Below, piece after piece: positions 11,417-23,200 of a stretch of 64,000 nt of DNA. Under the pieces are notes generated by a model. The model had not been told where the DNA came from, did not search any database, and saw only the letters and a list, made by a program, of their open reading frames with translations. Numbering within the stretch: the first letter of the stretch is position 1; each line of letters starts with the position of its first letter. The stretch covers positions 9,581,002 to 9,645,001 of the forward strand of contig NC_061800.1 in the NCBI RefSeq assembly GCF_021462225.1, read 5' to 3'. Source of the DNA: Girardinichthys multiradiatus. Taxonomy: Eukaryota; Chordata; Actinopteri; Cyprinodontiformes; Goodeidae. A program made the translations under genes and the position numbers.

Positions 11417-12127
11417 TTTTAGGATAAATTAAATACCTTCTTCACTCTTGTCAGAAATGATTTGAGTCTATTTTACATTTGTAAATCCTGCTGTTGGCTG
11501 CTCCCACAAACAATACAGCATCACTACAGTAGTCCCTTGAACCATGAATGTCTTCCCCTATATAAGTCAGCTGATGGGGGACTGTGACTACCTAGCTCTG
11601 GACGTTTCATAAATTACATGGAGACGCCTTAATCCAGCCCTGTAGGCCCATGTAGTCTGTGAGATCATTTGAGTCATTGCTGGATGCTTAGTCCTTGCAG
11701 GCTCTTGTCTAGAAGGTATAAAGCACAAAACATTAGCACCCCAGAAGGCTATGCAGTCACACGATATGAATTTAGCATTATAGCGGTCAAATTGTGGGTT
11801 TGCAAGAGACAAGGTTGCCTGATCATGCAACTTCACGGGTTTTGAGTGTAATCATTACAATGTAGTGTGGGATGACATAATATGTAAATCATAACATTCC
11901 TTTTGGGGGCTTTGCTTAGGCATTGGGGTCTTTGTTTTTATGTCTTCGTCTGGTAGAGACACAGGTAAACAGCTAGCACCCGTACTGGACATTAGTGGTA
12001 TTGCATGTAAAGTATTTTTCACACTGCCCTTACTTTTCTTAAAAGGTTTGGTGAGAAAATAGACCACTTAGCTTGCTAACAAATTCATCAGAAGAAGATC
12101 CATGTTTGGTAGCCTTATGGTATCACT
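11417..12127. other. No gene recognised
   Basis: Intergenic or intronic AT-rich sequence between LINE copy B and the MITE. No ORF, repeat or RNA signature stands out. Confidence 0.4.
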
Positions 12128-12520
12128 TATATTGTGATTATTTACCACACAAAGAGCTCCCAACTTAACCTAAAAGCTTTTGGCTAACAGTCCAGGCTTA
12201 AGACTGATTCACTTCACTGCTGACTCTGAGCGAGGAGATGACAGAAATTCCTATGTTAGTGAGGAGGTGTGGTTGACCCTGTTGCTAGGTGCCAAGCTGT
12301 CTTCTAAGAGCTGTAATTGGTTGTTAAAAGAAACAAAAAAATAAATAAAACAAATGCGCTCCTAGTAATCAATGGAGAGAAATTAACTAATGATAGAATT
12401 TAGACTGGATTCAGAAATGTGTAAATCATGAAGATAAATCTTAGGAAGATTAGATTGTCACACAGCATCAATATGTTTGAACGTAGCTTATTTACATGCT
12501 CGTCATTATTATGATTTGCT
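12128..12520 (-). mobile_element. MITE-like non-autonomous DNA element (copy 1)
   Basis: This is the reverse complement of a diverged copy at 58770-59215. Shared landmarks are GGCTTAAGACTGATTCA (about 12194), GACTCTGAGCGAGGAGATGA (12222-12241) and AGGTGTGGTTGACC (about 12265). It encodes no protein. The superfamily was not determined; a Harbinger-like or hAT-like MITE is possible. Confidence 0.65.
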
Positions 12521-15500
12521 TATTATGTTTACTCGCATTGGTGATCGTTTCATACTGCATCTATTTCATATATATTTAATATCAATATTATAATTCAGCA
12601 TTTTACTGTGATTGCCTTCTTGTATAATGAAGTTTAGTTTGATAAAACAACTAAAACAGAACGAAGAAAAAAAGGTGGAGAAAACCAAACTGAACAGAGC
12701 AGCAGAGCCTCCTGGGATCACGGTGAGAACAAACAGGCATTCCCAGCAGATCACTGCGTCGTTCCCCCTGCTTTCAGCACCAGCCTGGTACCTGCTCCAT
12801 TCAGAAGCTAGAGAGGAAATAGCAGCACACCCCAGAACTTCTCCACAGACGGGGAGCGTTGTAGATGACCATTTAGGCTTAGGCTGCTGACATCATGTTC
12901 AATACAGCAAATACTCTGCACCTCTTCTTCACATCTTCCTTCTATGTATATAGTGCTTAGATTATTGTACTGTATCTTGTCTAGTTTGTATTTATGTGTA
13001 TATATGTATATTTTGGGGTTTTTCCAAATTTTTCCAAATGTATTTTTTGAAATCATTTCACATTCTGTACAGTCTGTTTCTATTATTTATTTTTCCTTCC
13101 TAATTTACCTTACTAGAGGTACACCTTTAACCTGTCCTGCTGCTGAAACTATTTATTTCGCCCTAGGGGGATGATAAGGTTAACCGTATCTCAATATTAA
13201 GTTGTATGATTGTTAAAGAAGTTTATGTGCTCATTTACTCTATTATTAAGGGGGTGGATCCCTGCGTGGTCGAGCCGGTAGTGTTTTATTAATTCATTAT
13301 TAGGAGAATATCTCTCCTTTCTCTCTCATCTTCTCTGCTTAAGACACTCTTAAGACTCACTAAAAGTCCTCCTTACCACTCTTAACATATCCTCATGTTG
13401 GGAGCTCTCAAGGCCTAAGATGCTTCGTAAAAAACTTTTATATTACCGAGGGAAAATTCTAAGAAACATTTTACAATGACCTCACTAGGAGCCACTTCTA
13501 GTCTTAGTATTCTTTGTGAAGACACCTCCAGATGATTCGCTGCTGAGCCAACGTTTGTATTTTTTCTGAAGGCAATAAAGACCTTGAAAGCACATGTTCT
13601 GTAAATGTAAAAGTTAATATGAAGTTTTGAAATGTATGGAGTTTGCTTTAATAATTTTCCAGGTCTGGGTAAGTTTGGGGAAAAATCTTGGATTTTTTTA
13701 ATTCCTCCTTTCTTTTTGGAAAGGCCAAAATTCTAACAATGCTCAGTAATTACATAGGCTTGAGTGGTTTATAAAAATGTCTTGATTTTTAACATTCAAT
13801 ACTTGATTGGTATCCAGGCAATATCAAGTTCAGGTTCTGCTGGACCTGTGGTTTTAAACTGGGTGTAAAATACAAAATAAGGCAGGAAAATGTCTATTTT
13901 GACATCTCAGGATCTATTACTAACAAGATAAAATTGCCAACAATCCCAAACTGTGGGTCATGGAATCTGCATTTAATCAAGAATACTTGAGTCTTTATTT
14001 AATAAGTCCTAAATAAAGTACATTTTGAAATGGAGCTAATCTAGATTAGTCTAAATGCCACAAAAGTGGTTGAGTGGCCCTGCTCTACACCCTAAGAATC
14101 AGAAGTCAATTTTAGCATTTTGTTGTTTTATTGCTTGTTAAACCTGCAGGTACGACCTGACCATTATTCAACCAGGTTCAAAATGAATTCTTTATATTCA
14201 AATCCCTGGAATGTTCTAAGAAATGCAGAACTGTATGTAGAACCCCTGTGGTTTGTTCATTTCTAAAGTGTTACTGGAGAATATATTTAACTAGATTAAA
14301 TTATTTAAAAACTGTGATTTGACGATATTTTCTTGTTTTTAATTTACTCAACAATAATAATAATAATTGCTGTTTTTTATGTTTTAAACATGAACATTAA
14401 GAAATGTCTATTTATTGCTTTGGACTCTGCAACCTGAGACTTCTTTTAATTGCCCACCTACCTGACCTAACCCTGAGATGCTGATATGCCTTGATTTTGA
14501 TATCTGAAAGGCTACTGAAACTATGTCCGTATTCAATGTGTGTTTTGGGTTAGCATTCGGCTGATGTTACAAGCAACTAAAAACTGTAGGAATTTTGATA
14601 TTTCCTTGTTAATGGGCAGCCTGGCAGCTGATTCACCAAACCTAAATAAAAACAGGATTCTACAATTTTAAAGTGTCAGGTGGTTTCGACGTTACTAAGT
14701 TCAAATTTATAATGCCTTTAGAACATGTTATAGCCTTCTCACTTAAATCAGAGTGTTTAATCCACAGCCAGCTTTGGTTGTTTTTTACTGTTTTTTCAAA
14801 CAGTAAATGTACGTTGCTATTGACGTCAGTCCTGTTTTGGGAAAAAACGTGAACCTGAAATCCAAAGCTTAGGTTCTGTTGGATTTTAACAGGATTTATG
14901 ATAACTCAATGCCTTTCCATCCATGAATTTCCTGCCATCTATGTTTACTGACTGCCTCTGTGGTTCTTGCTCTGCTCGACTAAAGGAAGACATCAAAACT
15001 CTGGAGAAAAGGACTATTTTATCATTCGTGTTTTCTTTAATGGAAGGAGTGGTGGGCTGCCAGTGATTAAAAGGACAACATGCTAACAAAAATGTTTTAT
15101 AGCACAGTTACAGGGGGAGGACAGAAATAAAAATGAAAGGTAGAACTGAATCTTCACTTCTTGTTTAAATATGTCGCTTTCAATTTGTTTCGAAAGCTCA
15201 CAACTAGGAATGTCACAACTGAGTTGATCAACTTCTATTTGCAAGTCAGAAAAAACCTGGATTTGCTATTTGTTTGGGTGCTATCCACTATTGGCAGTAC
15301 AAGTAACCATTTAAACACTAAAGAAACACGCTCTGTGTGCTGCTGGTTTAATGAGATACAAACTATCTAAAATAAGAATAAACAGTTTATACCTGAAACT
15401 TTCACTATAGTCTTTGCTGTATCTGTGGCAGCCATATTTGGATCTAAACTCAGGGCTGCTCAGCAAGCTCTGACTTTCCCAGGTGGGATTCCAACTTCAG

Positions 15501-16299
15501 GGGATGTTGTTGTATGCACCAGCGGGAACTCCAGTTAAATCCAGTTTTGGAGGGCATTAAGAAGGCACTGATCCAAGAGACTGTTGGCAGCGCTGATTGA
15601 TGATGATTATTTACTTTTAAGAATTGAAAGGACTGGACATATTTGCAAACTGTGGAGTATGAATTGGTAAAATGGTGAAAAGAACCAAGGCGAACGTTTT
15701 CCATGGTTACATACGTTCATCATTACAGTGATTATTTATTGTTTTAAGTAGAATACCTTTTCAATCAAAGCATGCTAAAAAATAATTCAGGTAAAGAGGA
15801 TTGCTGAACTCATTAGGCATCCTAAAAGCTATTAATCGAATGTTTATTTACCCTAACATCTTTTACTGATGTCCAGTCTATCAGCTGAGTAGCCCCTCAC
15901 AGATAATTTATTTTTTTTTGCCTCTTTGTCACACTTAATGTTTCAGGTCATTAAACAAATTTTAATATCAGACAAAGATAACCTGAGTAATAACCAAAAC
16001 TGTTTTTAAACCGTGATTTCATCCATTAAGGAAAGAAAAGCAATGCGAGTCAACTTGGCCCTGTGTGACAATATATCTGTCCCCCCATTGTTAAATCAGG
16101 AATTGACCACATTTTTTTGTTTAATTGGACTAGTCACACCCTGACCCGATAACTGCCAGACATGTCATGCTTTGATCACTAAGCCGTTATCCACAAATAG
16201 AGGAAGCAGTAGACCCATCTCACATGTCCCAGACAAATTCCTGATGATCCCCAAAAGTTTTTGCAAAAGTCTCAGTGTGCATCCTGTTACATCTGGTGT
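12521..16299. other. No gene recognised (probable lrch1 intron)
   Basis: This is AT-rich sequence with a short (TAA)n run near 14352. No exon-like reading frame with splice sites and recognisable protein was found. It probably lies in the intron upstream of the lrch1 terminal exon, inferred from that exon's position and strand. Confidence 0.4.
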
Positions 16300-16720
16300 A
16301 AAATTAACACCATTCTAGAAAAGAGCATCTTAACAACAGTCAAACATGGTGGTGGTAGTGTGGTATGTGGCTGCTTTGCTGCTTCAGGACCTGGACATCT
16401 TGCAGTAATTGATGGAACCATGAATTCTGCTCTCTAGTAGAAAGTCCTGAAGGAGTGCCCACTGTTTTAGCCCAAGGATACTTTGGTGAATGCAGCGGAA
16501 CAATGATGTACGGCACACCAGCAAGTCCACTTCTGAATGGCTCTAAAAACAAAATGAAGGTTTTAGAGTGGCTTGTGGCATGAACTGAAAAGGGCTCAAA
16601 AACCCGCCAATGTGGCTGAATTGAAACAATTCTGCAAAGGAAAGTAAATGTAAAAGACTCATTGCCACTCATCACCAACCCTTGATGGCAGTTGCTGCCA
16701 AGTGATGCTCAACCAGTTAT
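16300..16720 (+). mobile_element. Degenerate Tc1-like transposase fragment
   Basis: Plus-strand translation with breaks reads VKHGGGS, then GCFAASGPGHLAVIDGTMNS at about 16343-16435. This is the central region of a Tc1 transposase. Neither terminal inverted repeat is clear. It sits about 330 bases upstream of the lrch1 exon. Confidence 0.7.
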
Positions 16721-17051
16721 TAGATTTAGTGGTCTGGTTGGTTTCTCTAACATTTTCTCTAATTAAAGGAAATCGTCATTTGTAAATTTAATTTTAAATT
16801 GATTATGGTTATCTCTTGTTGATGTGAAACCTTTAATTGAGAAAACAGCAAAAACAGATATTTTTCATGGTACTGCATAAAACGACAGACCTGACAGTGG
16901 ACAGTTTTACACATTCTACACAAGCTTATTTTTACAAGCGGTGTGTCTAAATCCTGTGCTGCCTTTGTCTCTTTTTCTGCATGTGCTCCTGCACTCTTTT
17001 TTTCTCCCTTCTTCTCTTTCCTTTCCATCCTTCCTTGTCTCTGACTCCCAG

Positions 17052-17165
17052 GACAAACTGTGTCTTCCTCACCACATCCTGGAGGAAAAAGGCCTGGTGA
17101 AGGTGTGTGTCACGGTGCAGGCTCTGGTGGACGAGGCCTCCTCCAAACCCCCTCTTCTGGTGTGA
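17052..17165 (+). CDS. lrch1: LRCH1-like terminal coding exon (calponin-homology end)
   Basis: LRCH proteins join N-terminal leucine-rich repeats to a C-terminal calponin-homology domain and act at the cell cortex and actin cytoskeleton (family knowledge). This exon encodes 37 residues starting DKLCLPHHILEEKGLVKV, followed by a VTVQAL segment, and stops with TGA at 17163-17165. That matches the end of the CH domain and tail of LRCH-family proteins. A long pyrimidine tract (about 16960-17045) and CCCAG immediately precede the exon, giving a strong acceptor site in phase 0. No earlier lrch1 exon was recognised to the left, so they probably lie beyond the window, behind a transposon-filled intron. 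The paralogue choice of LRCH1 over LRCH2/3/4 leans on the neighbouring esd gene; human LRCH1 and ESD are adjacent and convergent, as here. An alternative terminal exon is possible. Confidence 0.8.
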   Translation, partial: DKLCLPHHILEEKGLVKVCVTVQALVDEASSKPPLLV

Positions 17166-18630
17166 GCGACGGAGCCCCGAACTGAACGCCGCATGCTTAC
17201 GCTGCCTCACGTGACCCTACAGCTCACCTCTGCATCATCTGCAGCGACGCAGGACTTTGATGTCCTATCAGGGTGCAGAAAGGGAACTAATTCCATTAGA
17301 AGCGGATTTATCTACTAACTCAGAAAGAGGAACCTGGAATCAAGCAGTGAAGCAGGTAGAAGACGAACAGTTTGATTTGCAGCAGGTTATTTTCTTTACT
17401 CCAATTTGGGATCTTTTTTACTGTGATCATCTAAAGGGCAGAAATACAGCACAGCATTTTTTATGTTTTGAACTAGATCAAGAAAATCTTTACATAGGCT
17501 GGTTCCATCTTTTGTAAAATATTATGATGAAGTGATAAAAAATAGAAGGAATTCATTTTGCAATTCAAAAATTTAAGAATATTGTTATGAATGATGCAAA
17601 AAGCCAAAAAAAATATTATTTCTTTTATGCCAAATCCAGAAATTGGGAATGTTTCATTCATACAGCATCCTAGTTCTCAGGCTAAATGTTTTTAGATGAA
17701 ATACATTTTTTTATTTTTATTTTTTCTCAGGCATACCGTATAAAGCAAATGGTTGCCTATGTGTTCCAGGGCAGTTTTGCTTACAAAAAGGATATTTTAA
17801 GCCGGTATCCTAATTGCACGATTGACTTTATTAAATCAAGATCAAAGATTTTTCGTTTAAAATCGAAGCTTTGTTTTAGAATCTTACAATTTCTGTCCCC
17901 CAAATCTTTCTATCTTCTGCCTGCTTGTGGCTCTAAACACCACACTTTGTTCATAAAAACTCTAAAACCTTTTTGCATATTAGTCTAAATATTTTACTCG
18001 CCTCAGTCGATCTCGCTGTCTATGCACACATTGTTTAAATCCTTTTTTAACCATGTACAGATGAAATTTGTTGTTTTTCTAATGAGCTTGTAGCTGAAAC
18101 ATTTCACTGTTTTGCTCTCAATTCTCTGAAGAGAATCAAACCAAAATACTAAAGTCTTATGATAGAGGGAGACATCTTTTATCTAGTTCTATTTAAACCT
18201 GAGGATATTTATAATATAAAGAGAACCTGAAAAACAGTCTTGCGTTGTTGTATAGAGTCAGACATAAATAGGCCAAAGCTATTTTTCTGTAATATATTTT
18301 GGGTATAAGTGTGTATATTTTCTAAAGTTTGCGACTGTGTTGGAGCTTTCTGCGTGTCCCTAAAGCGGGTGTATATCTGTCTTAAACTGTCTCTGTGGGG
18401 ACATTAATCTCAATTTCTGTTCATGTGATCGGCCTCCTTTTCTCACCTGTCACTAACCAGTGTTTCTCCTGTCCAAAGGGATCAGATGGGCTTGCTGATG
18501 TGCGTGTGTCAGATGCAGTTTGTTAACGTGCCAAAACATGTGGTGTGAATAGGTAATAACGACACAAGTAAGACAGAACTGAAACTGTGCATGGAGGCCT
18601 AAAAGGCCAGCTAGGACAGAAGTTTAACAA
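17166..18630 (+). other. Putative lrch1 3' UTR and downstream DNA
   Basis: This stretch follows the lrch1 stop and has no coding signal. An ATTAAA occurs near 17830 and a canonical AATAAA at 19013-19018; either could be the polyadenylation signal. The transcript end is not determinable by eye. Confidence 0.4.
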
Positions 18631-18950
18631 CACTTGTACAGAGCCTTAGAGAAGGATTCACAACCCTCGATCTTTTTTCATGTTACAGCCTCAAACCACA
18701 GTGTGTTGTATTGGTCTTTTAGGATATGTCTCCACCAGCTTTACATAAATACAGCCCGGACTTTTCGTCCATTCTTGTTTGCCAAATAGCTCAAGCCCAG
18801 TCAGATTGAGCTTTCAAGGTGAGGTGCGGTGTCAGTGTTCCTTCACATACCACATGGTCGCTGCATCTCCTACGTGGCTTGTGGCAAACTGCAAACAGGA
18901 CTTCTTCTCCGTCAGTTCAGGTGGACAACCAGTTCTGCCATGAAAAATTA
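18631..18950 (-). mobile_element. Degenerate Tc1-like fragment
   Basis: On the plus strand the text CACGTGGCTTGTGGCAAACTGC-type sequence (about 18872-18895) and GTCAGTTCAGGTGGACAACC (18912-18931) resembles the antisense of Tc1 transposase genes. The left part (ATGTTACAGCCTCAAACCAC) looks like a Tc1 terminal repeat. It is heavily decayed. Confidence 0.55.
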
Positions 18951-19598
18951 CTAATAATACGGATGAGGTGTGTTATGCAACGATAGGTTTGGTTTGACTG
19001 TAAATACCTATTAATAAATGCCAACGGCAATTTAAAAAGTTAGTAATTTAGATTAAAATTACCAGGTCAGGGAACCACCTAATTATCAGGAATTAATAGC
19101 CACACAGCTGTCAGTCTCTGTCAGTTATTATTTTATGAATACCTGCCTGGTGAGGTGCGGTATTATAGAATAATAGATGAAGTAGTGAATTCTCTCACTG
19201 GCGTACTCAAACGGCATGCCCTACACAAATATACAGAATAAACACAAACAACTTTTCTCTAAAATACAAGCATGTATTAACAAAATAATTCAGTCTCAAG
19301 TTAAAATACTTCAATTGGCAAACTGTTTAACTAGGCCAATGACATTCAACTACACTAATAAGTAAAAATGAAAGGAATGAGGAAAACATATAAATTACAA
19401 AACAAAGAAACAATAGAATAAAACTGAAACCAATAACCAAACAATATAGTGATGTCACAGTTCAATGCGAGTCTGTTTAAGAACCAAGGTTTGTTTTGAG
19501 GAATTTGGCCAAATTAACTTAAAAACTAATTAAGGACAACAATTTGTATGCATAAAAAAAAAAACAAAAAAAAACGTTCATATTGCAAAACAAAGGGA

Positions 19599-19611
19599 TA
19601 AATAAAATATT
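19599..19611. repeat. Target-site duplication of LINE copy C (left)
   Basis: TAAATAAAATATT, 13 bases, recurs exactly at 22019-22031. Confidence 0.88.
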
Positions 19612-20165
19612 CTCGTACTCGTCATCTTCCGCTTTATGCGGGACCGGGTTGTGGGGGCAGCAGACTCAGCAGAGACACCCAGACGTCCCTCTCCCCAGAC
19701 ACCTCCTCCAGCTCTTCTGGGGGGAGCCCAAGTCATTCTCAGGCCAGTTGAGAGACATAGTACCTCCAGCGTGTCCTGGGCCGTCCCCTGGGCCTCCTCC
19801 CGGGTGGGACGTGCCTGGAACACCTCCCGAGGAAGGCATCCAGGAGGCATCCAATATAGATGCCCGAGCCACCTCAACTGGCTCCTCTCGATGTGGAGGA
19901 GCAACGGCTCTACTCCGAGCCCCTCCCGGATGGCTGAGCTCCTCACCCTATTTCTCTGGGAGTCCCCTGCAAACCTACGGAGGAAGCTCATTTAAGCCCC
20001 TTGTTGAACCGCCACCTTAACGTGATGGAGGGGTTTGAGTGCCCGAATGATCCTAGTGGCTATGTGGTCTGGGGCTTAAATGCCCTTGGTAGGGTCTCCC
20101 ATGGCAAACAGGCTCTAGGTGACGGGTCAGACAAAGAGCTGTTCAAGACACCCTTATGAAGACTA

Positions 20166-21743
20166 CAGTGCCGTGCGAAAGTACTCGGCCCCCTTGAACT
20201 GGTCAACCTCTTGCCACATTTCAGGTTTCAAACATAAAGATATAAAATTAAAATTTTTTGTGAAGAATCAACAATTGTGAAGTGGAATGAAATTTATTTT
20301 TAACAAATAAAAAACTGAAAGGTGGGGCGTGGAATATTATTCGGCCCCTTTACTTTCCAGAAGTTCAGTGAGGATCTCTGAATGATCCAATGTTGTCCCA
20401 AATGACTGATGATGATAAATAGAATCCACCTGTGTGTAATCAAGTGCCGTATAAATGCACCTGCTCTGTGATAGTCTCAGGGTTTTGTACAAAGCACAGA
20501 GAGCATCATGAAGACCAAGGAACACACCAGGTAGGTCCGAGATACTATTGTGGAGACGTTTAAAGACGGATTTGGATCCAAAAAGATTTCCCAAGCTTTA
20601 AACATCCCAAGGAGCACTGTGCAAGCAATCATATTGAAATGGAAGGAGTATCAGACCACTGCAAATCTACCAAGACCCGGCCGTCCCTCTAAACTATCAT
20701 CTCGAACAAGGACAAGACTGATCAGAGATGCAGCCAAGAGGCCCATGATCACTTTGGATGAACTGCAGAGATCTACAGCTGAGGTGGGAGAGTCTGTCCA
20801 TAGGACAACAATCAGTCGTACACTGCACAAATCTGGCCTTTATGGAAGAGTGGCAAGAAGAAAACCATTTCTCAAAGATATCCATAAAAAGTCTCGTTTA
20901 AAGTTTGCCACAAGCCACCTGGGAGACACACCAAACATGTGGAAGAAGGTGCTCTGGTCAGATGAAACCAAAATTGAACTGTTTGGCCACAATGCAAAAC
21001 TATGTTTGGCGTAAAAGAAACACAGCTCATCACCCTGAACACATCATCCCCACTGTCAAACATGGTGGTGGCAGCATCATGGTTTGGGCCTGCTTTTCGT
21101 CAGCAGGGACAGGGAAGATGGTCAAAATTGATGGGAAGATGGATGGGGCCAAATAAGGACCATTCTGGAAGAAAACCTGTTGGAGTCTGCAAGAGACCTG
21201 AGACTGGAACAGAGATTTATCTTCCAACAAGACAATGATCCAAAACATAAGCCAAATCTACAATGGAATGGTTCACAAATAAACGTATCCAGGTGTTGGA
21301 ATGGCCAAGTCAAAGTCCAGACCTGAATCCAATCGAGAATCTGTGGAAAGAGCTGAAGACTGCTGTTCACGAACGCTCTCCATCTAACCTCACTGAGCTC
21401 CAATCTGTTTTGCAAGGAAGAATGGGCAAGAATTTCAGTCTCTCGATGTGCAAAACTGATAGAGACATACCCCAAGCGACTTGCAGCTGTAATTGCAGCA
21501 AAGGGTGGCGCTACAAAGTATTAACGCAACGGGGTCGAATAATATTGCACGCCCTACTTTTCAGTTTTTTATTTGTTAAAAAGGTTTGACACATCCTATA
21601 AATTTCATTCCACTTCATGATTGTGTCCCACTTGTTGCTGATTCTTCACAAAAAATTTGAATTTTATATCTTTATGTTTGAGGCCTGAAATGTGGCAAGA
21701 GGTTGAAAAGTTCAAGGGGGCCAAGTACTTTCGCAAGGCACTT
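20166..21743 (+). mobile_element. Tc1/mariner element nested in LINE copy C
   Basis: Its ends, CAGTGCCGTGCGAAAGTACT on the left and the inverted AGTACTTTCGCAAGGCACT on the right, are flanked by TA at 20164-20165 and 21744-21745. Terminal inverted repeats are about 180-210 bases (20166-20348 and about 21534-21743). The LINE text resumes across the insertion in register: AGGACGAAAGTATCGAGGCA in copy A corresponds to the flanks here. It therefore inserted after the LINE. Confidence 0.93.
20508..21530 (+). pseudogene. Tc1 transposase (broken)
   Basis: ATG at 20508 opens MKTKEHTR, then a stop; the frame continues VRDTIVETFKDGFGSKKISQ, a helix-turn-helix, and TANLPRPGRPSKLSSRTRTR, the linker with an AT-hook-like GRPSK. 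The catalytic Asp appears in LWSDETKIELFGHN (about 20953-20994). A frameshift follows near 20995, and further breaks separate the QQDNDPKH block (about 21225-21250) from SPDLNPIENLWKELK (about 21315-21357). All three DDE catalytic positions are recognisable, but they lie in different frames, so no functional protein is encoded. Confidence 0.88.
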
Positions 21744-22018
21744 TATACGATTAAGGCACATGACGTCGCCCGGTATGGCAGAGCCAGGGTCCCACCCTGG
21801 AGCCAGGCCTGGGGTTGGGACCCGTCAGAGAGCGCCTGGTGGCTGGTTTGCTCCTCGCGGGACCCAGCCAGGCTAAGCCCGAAGGAGAGACGCAAGGCCA
21901 TCCCCCAGTGGGCCCACCACTTCCAGGGGGAATCATGAGGGACCAGTTCAAAGACGATTGGGTGGCGGACGAAGGTGGAGACCTCGGCTGCCCAATCCCC
22001 GGATGCTTAGGCTGGCCC

Positions 22019-22031
22019 TAAATAAAATATT
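22019..22031. repeat. Target-site duplication of LINE copy C (right)
   Basis: This is the second copy of TAAATAAAATATT. Its first two bases overlap the LINE text CCCTA, a two-base microhomology at the inverted end. Confidence 0.88.
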
Positions 22032-23131
22032 ATTTTAATAAAATAATATTTTTAAAATAACGGATAATAGGGGATAACGGAGGCACAATTTAGCATGTTT
22101 ATCAGGACTATGTGTAAATGTTTAATGCAGGTTAGTGGGAACAAGGTTGGAAAACACAGATAAAATGGAGCAAGCTCACATTACCAAACCATCTGTTTGG
22201 TAAAATACAGTTTGTCTTAACTTTAAAAACACAACCCAAAACAAATTTGTAGCATTAAGGCTAAGAGGCCTATTAGCACTCAAGCAGTTAAGCACCACAA
22301 AGTATTTACAAACACACAATGAAAATAAACAATATTTAAATAGTTTTATTCTAAACAGATTTCTCTACCCAGACACAACCCCTTACATGAACCATTCTAA
22401 TCGGACCGTACAGTGGTTCTGAAGATGCAGTCTTTTGCTCGGCCAGTGAAATCCAGGCATTCACATGCGTTTCCTCCCCTAGGCAACCTATAGAGCCTGC
22501 AGGTGAAGAGAATGATGCTGCTCTGCATAGAGTTTGTAGCTCTATGACCTCATAGGGATTCTAGCTGTTAAAATCCTCCTCCCTGGGAGCTGTGCGGGAT
22601 GGGTTTAAACTGCATTCTGGGATTCAGAGTTTTTACCAAAATCTTTTTTGAGTCCAGTCGGTTTCATTCCATGGCTGGGCCCCAACAGGTGGTAGTGGTT
22701 GCTTGTACTGAATTTTAGTGTTTCTCTGTTACATGCAATCCTAAAAAGTGTAACGTGGCAAATTGTGCAAAGGTTTCAAGAATGTGAATACTTCTTCAAG
22801 GCACTGTCTCTGTGTCTGACCCCTAAGGGCCAGCATATGTCATTTATTCACTGCTGCCGCTCTGGGCTCCTCAAACCCTCCGTCACTCTCAGTGTCCATG
22901 GGACACTCAATGAGTTATGGATATCTGAAAATTTGATGCAGGTTGAGGAAACAGCTGTCATGCAGGCCTATGTTTTTTTTAGACATTTTAAGTCTAGTTT
23001 TGAGTTTGAAAAGCTCAGAGAACAAAAAGTCTGATTCCTTTCTCACAGCTCGGCAGAGCAAAGTTGGAGTTAATGTAGCAAAATGTTCCCCTGGTCTGCT
23101 GACAGTATAAAGAGGCTCTGTGTTTCTGTTT

Positions 23132-23200
<69 letters not shown>

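Larger units (their letters stand above)
19612..22018 (-). mobile_element. LINE copy C, 5'-inverted (twin-primed) insertion, interrupted by Tc1
   Basis: Two pieces of the same LINE family lie in opposite orientation between perfect 13-bp duplications. From 20004 down to 19612 (minus) is the 3' end, ending in GACGAGTACGAG. From about 20002 up to 22018 (plus) is the 5' end: UTR, upstream leader and start of the endonuclease region to GGCTGGCCCTA. About 2.5 kb of the middle is missing. A Tc1 element at 20166-21743 splits the inverted 5' piece. The single pair of duplications shows that the two pieces arrived together, which fits twin priming during reverse transcription. Confidence 0.88.
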
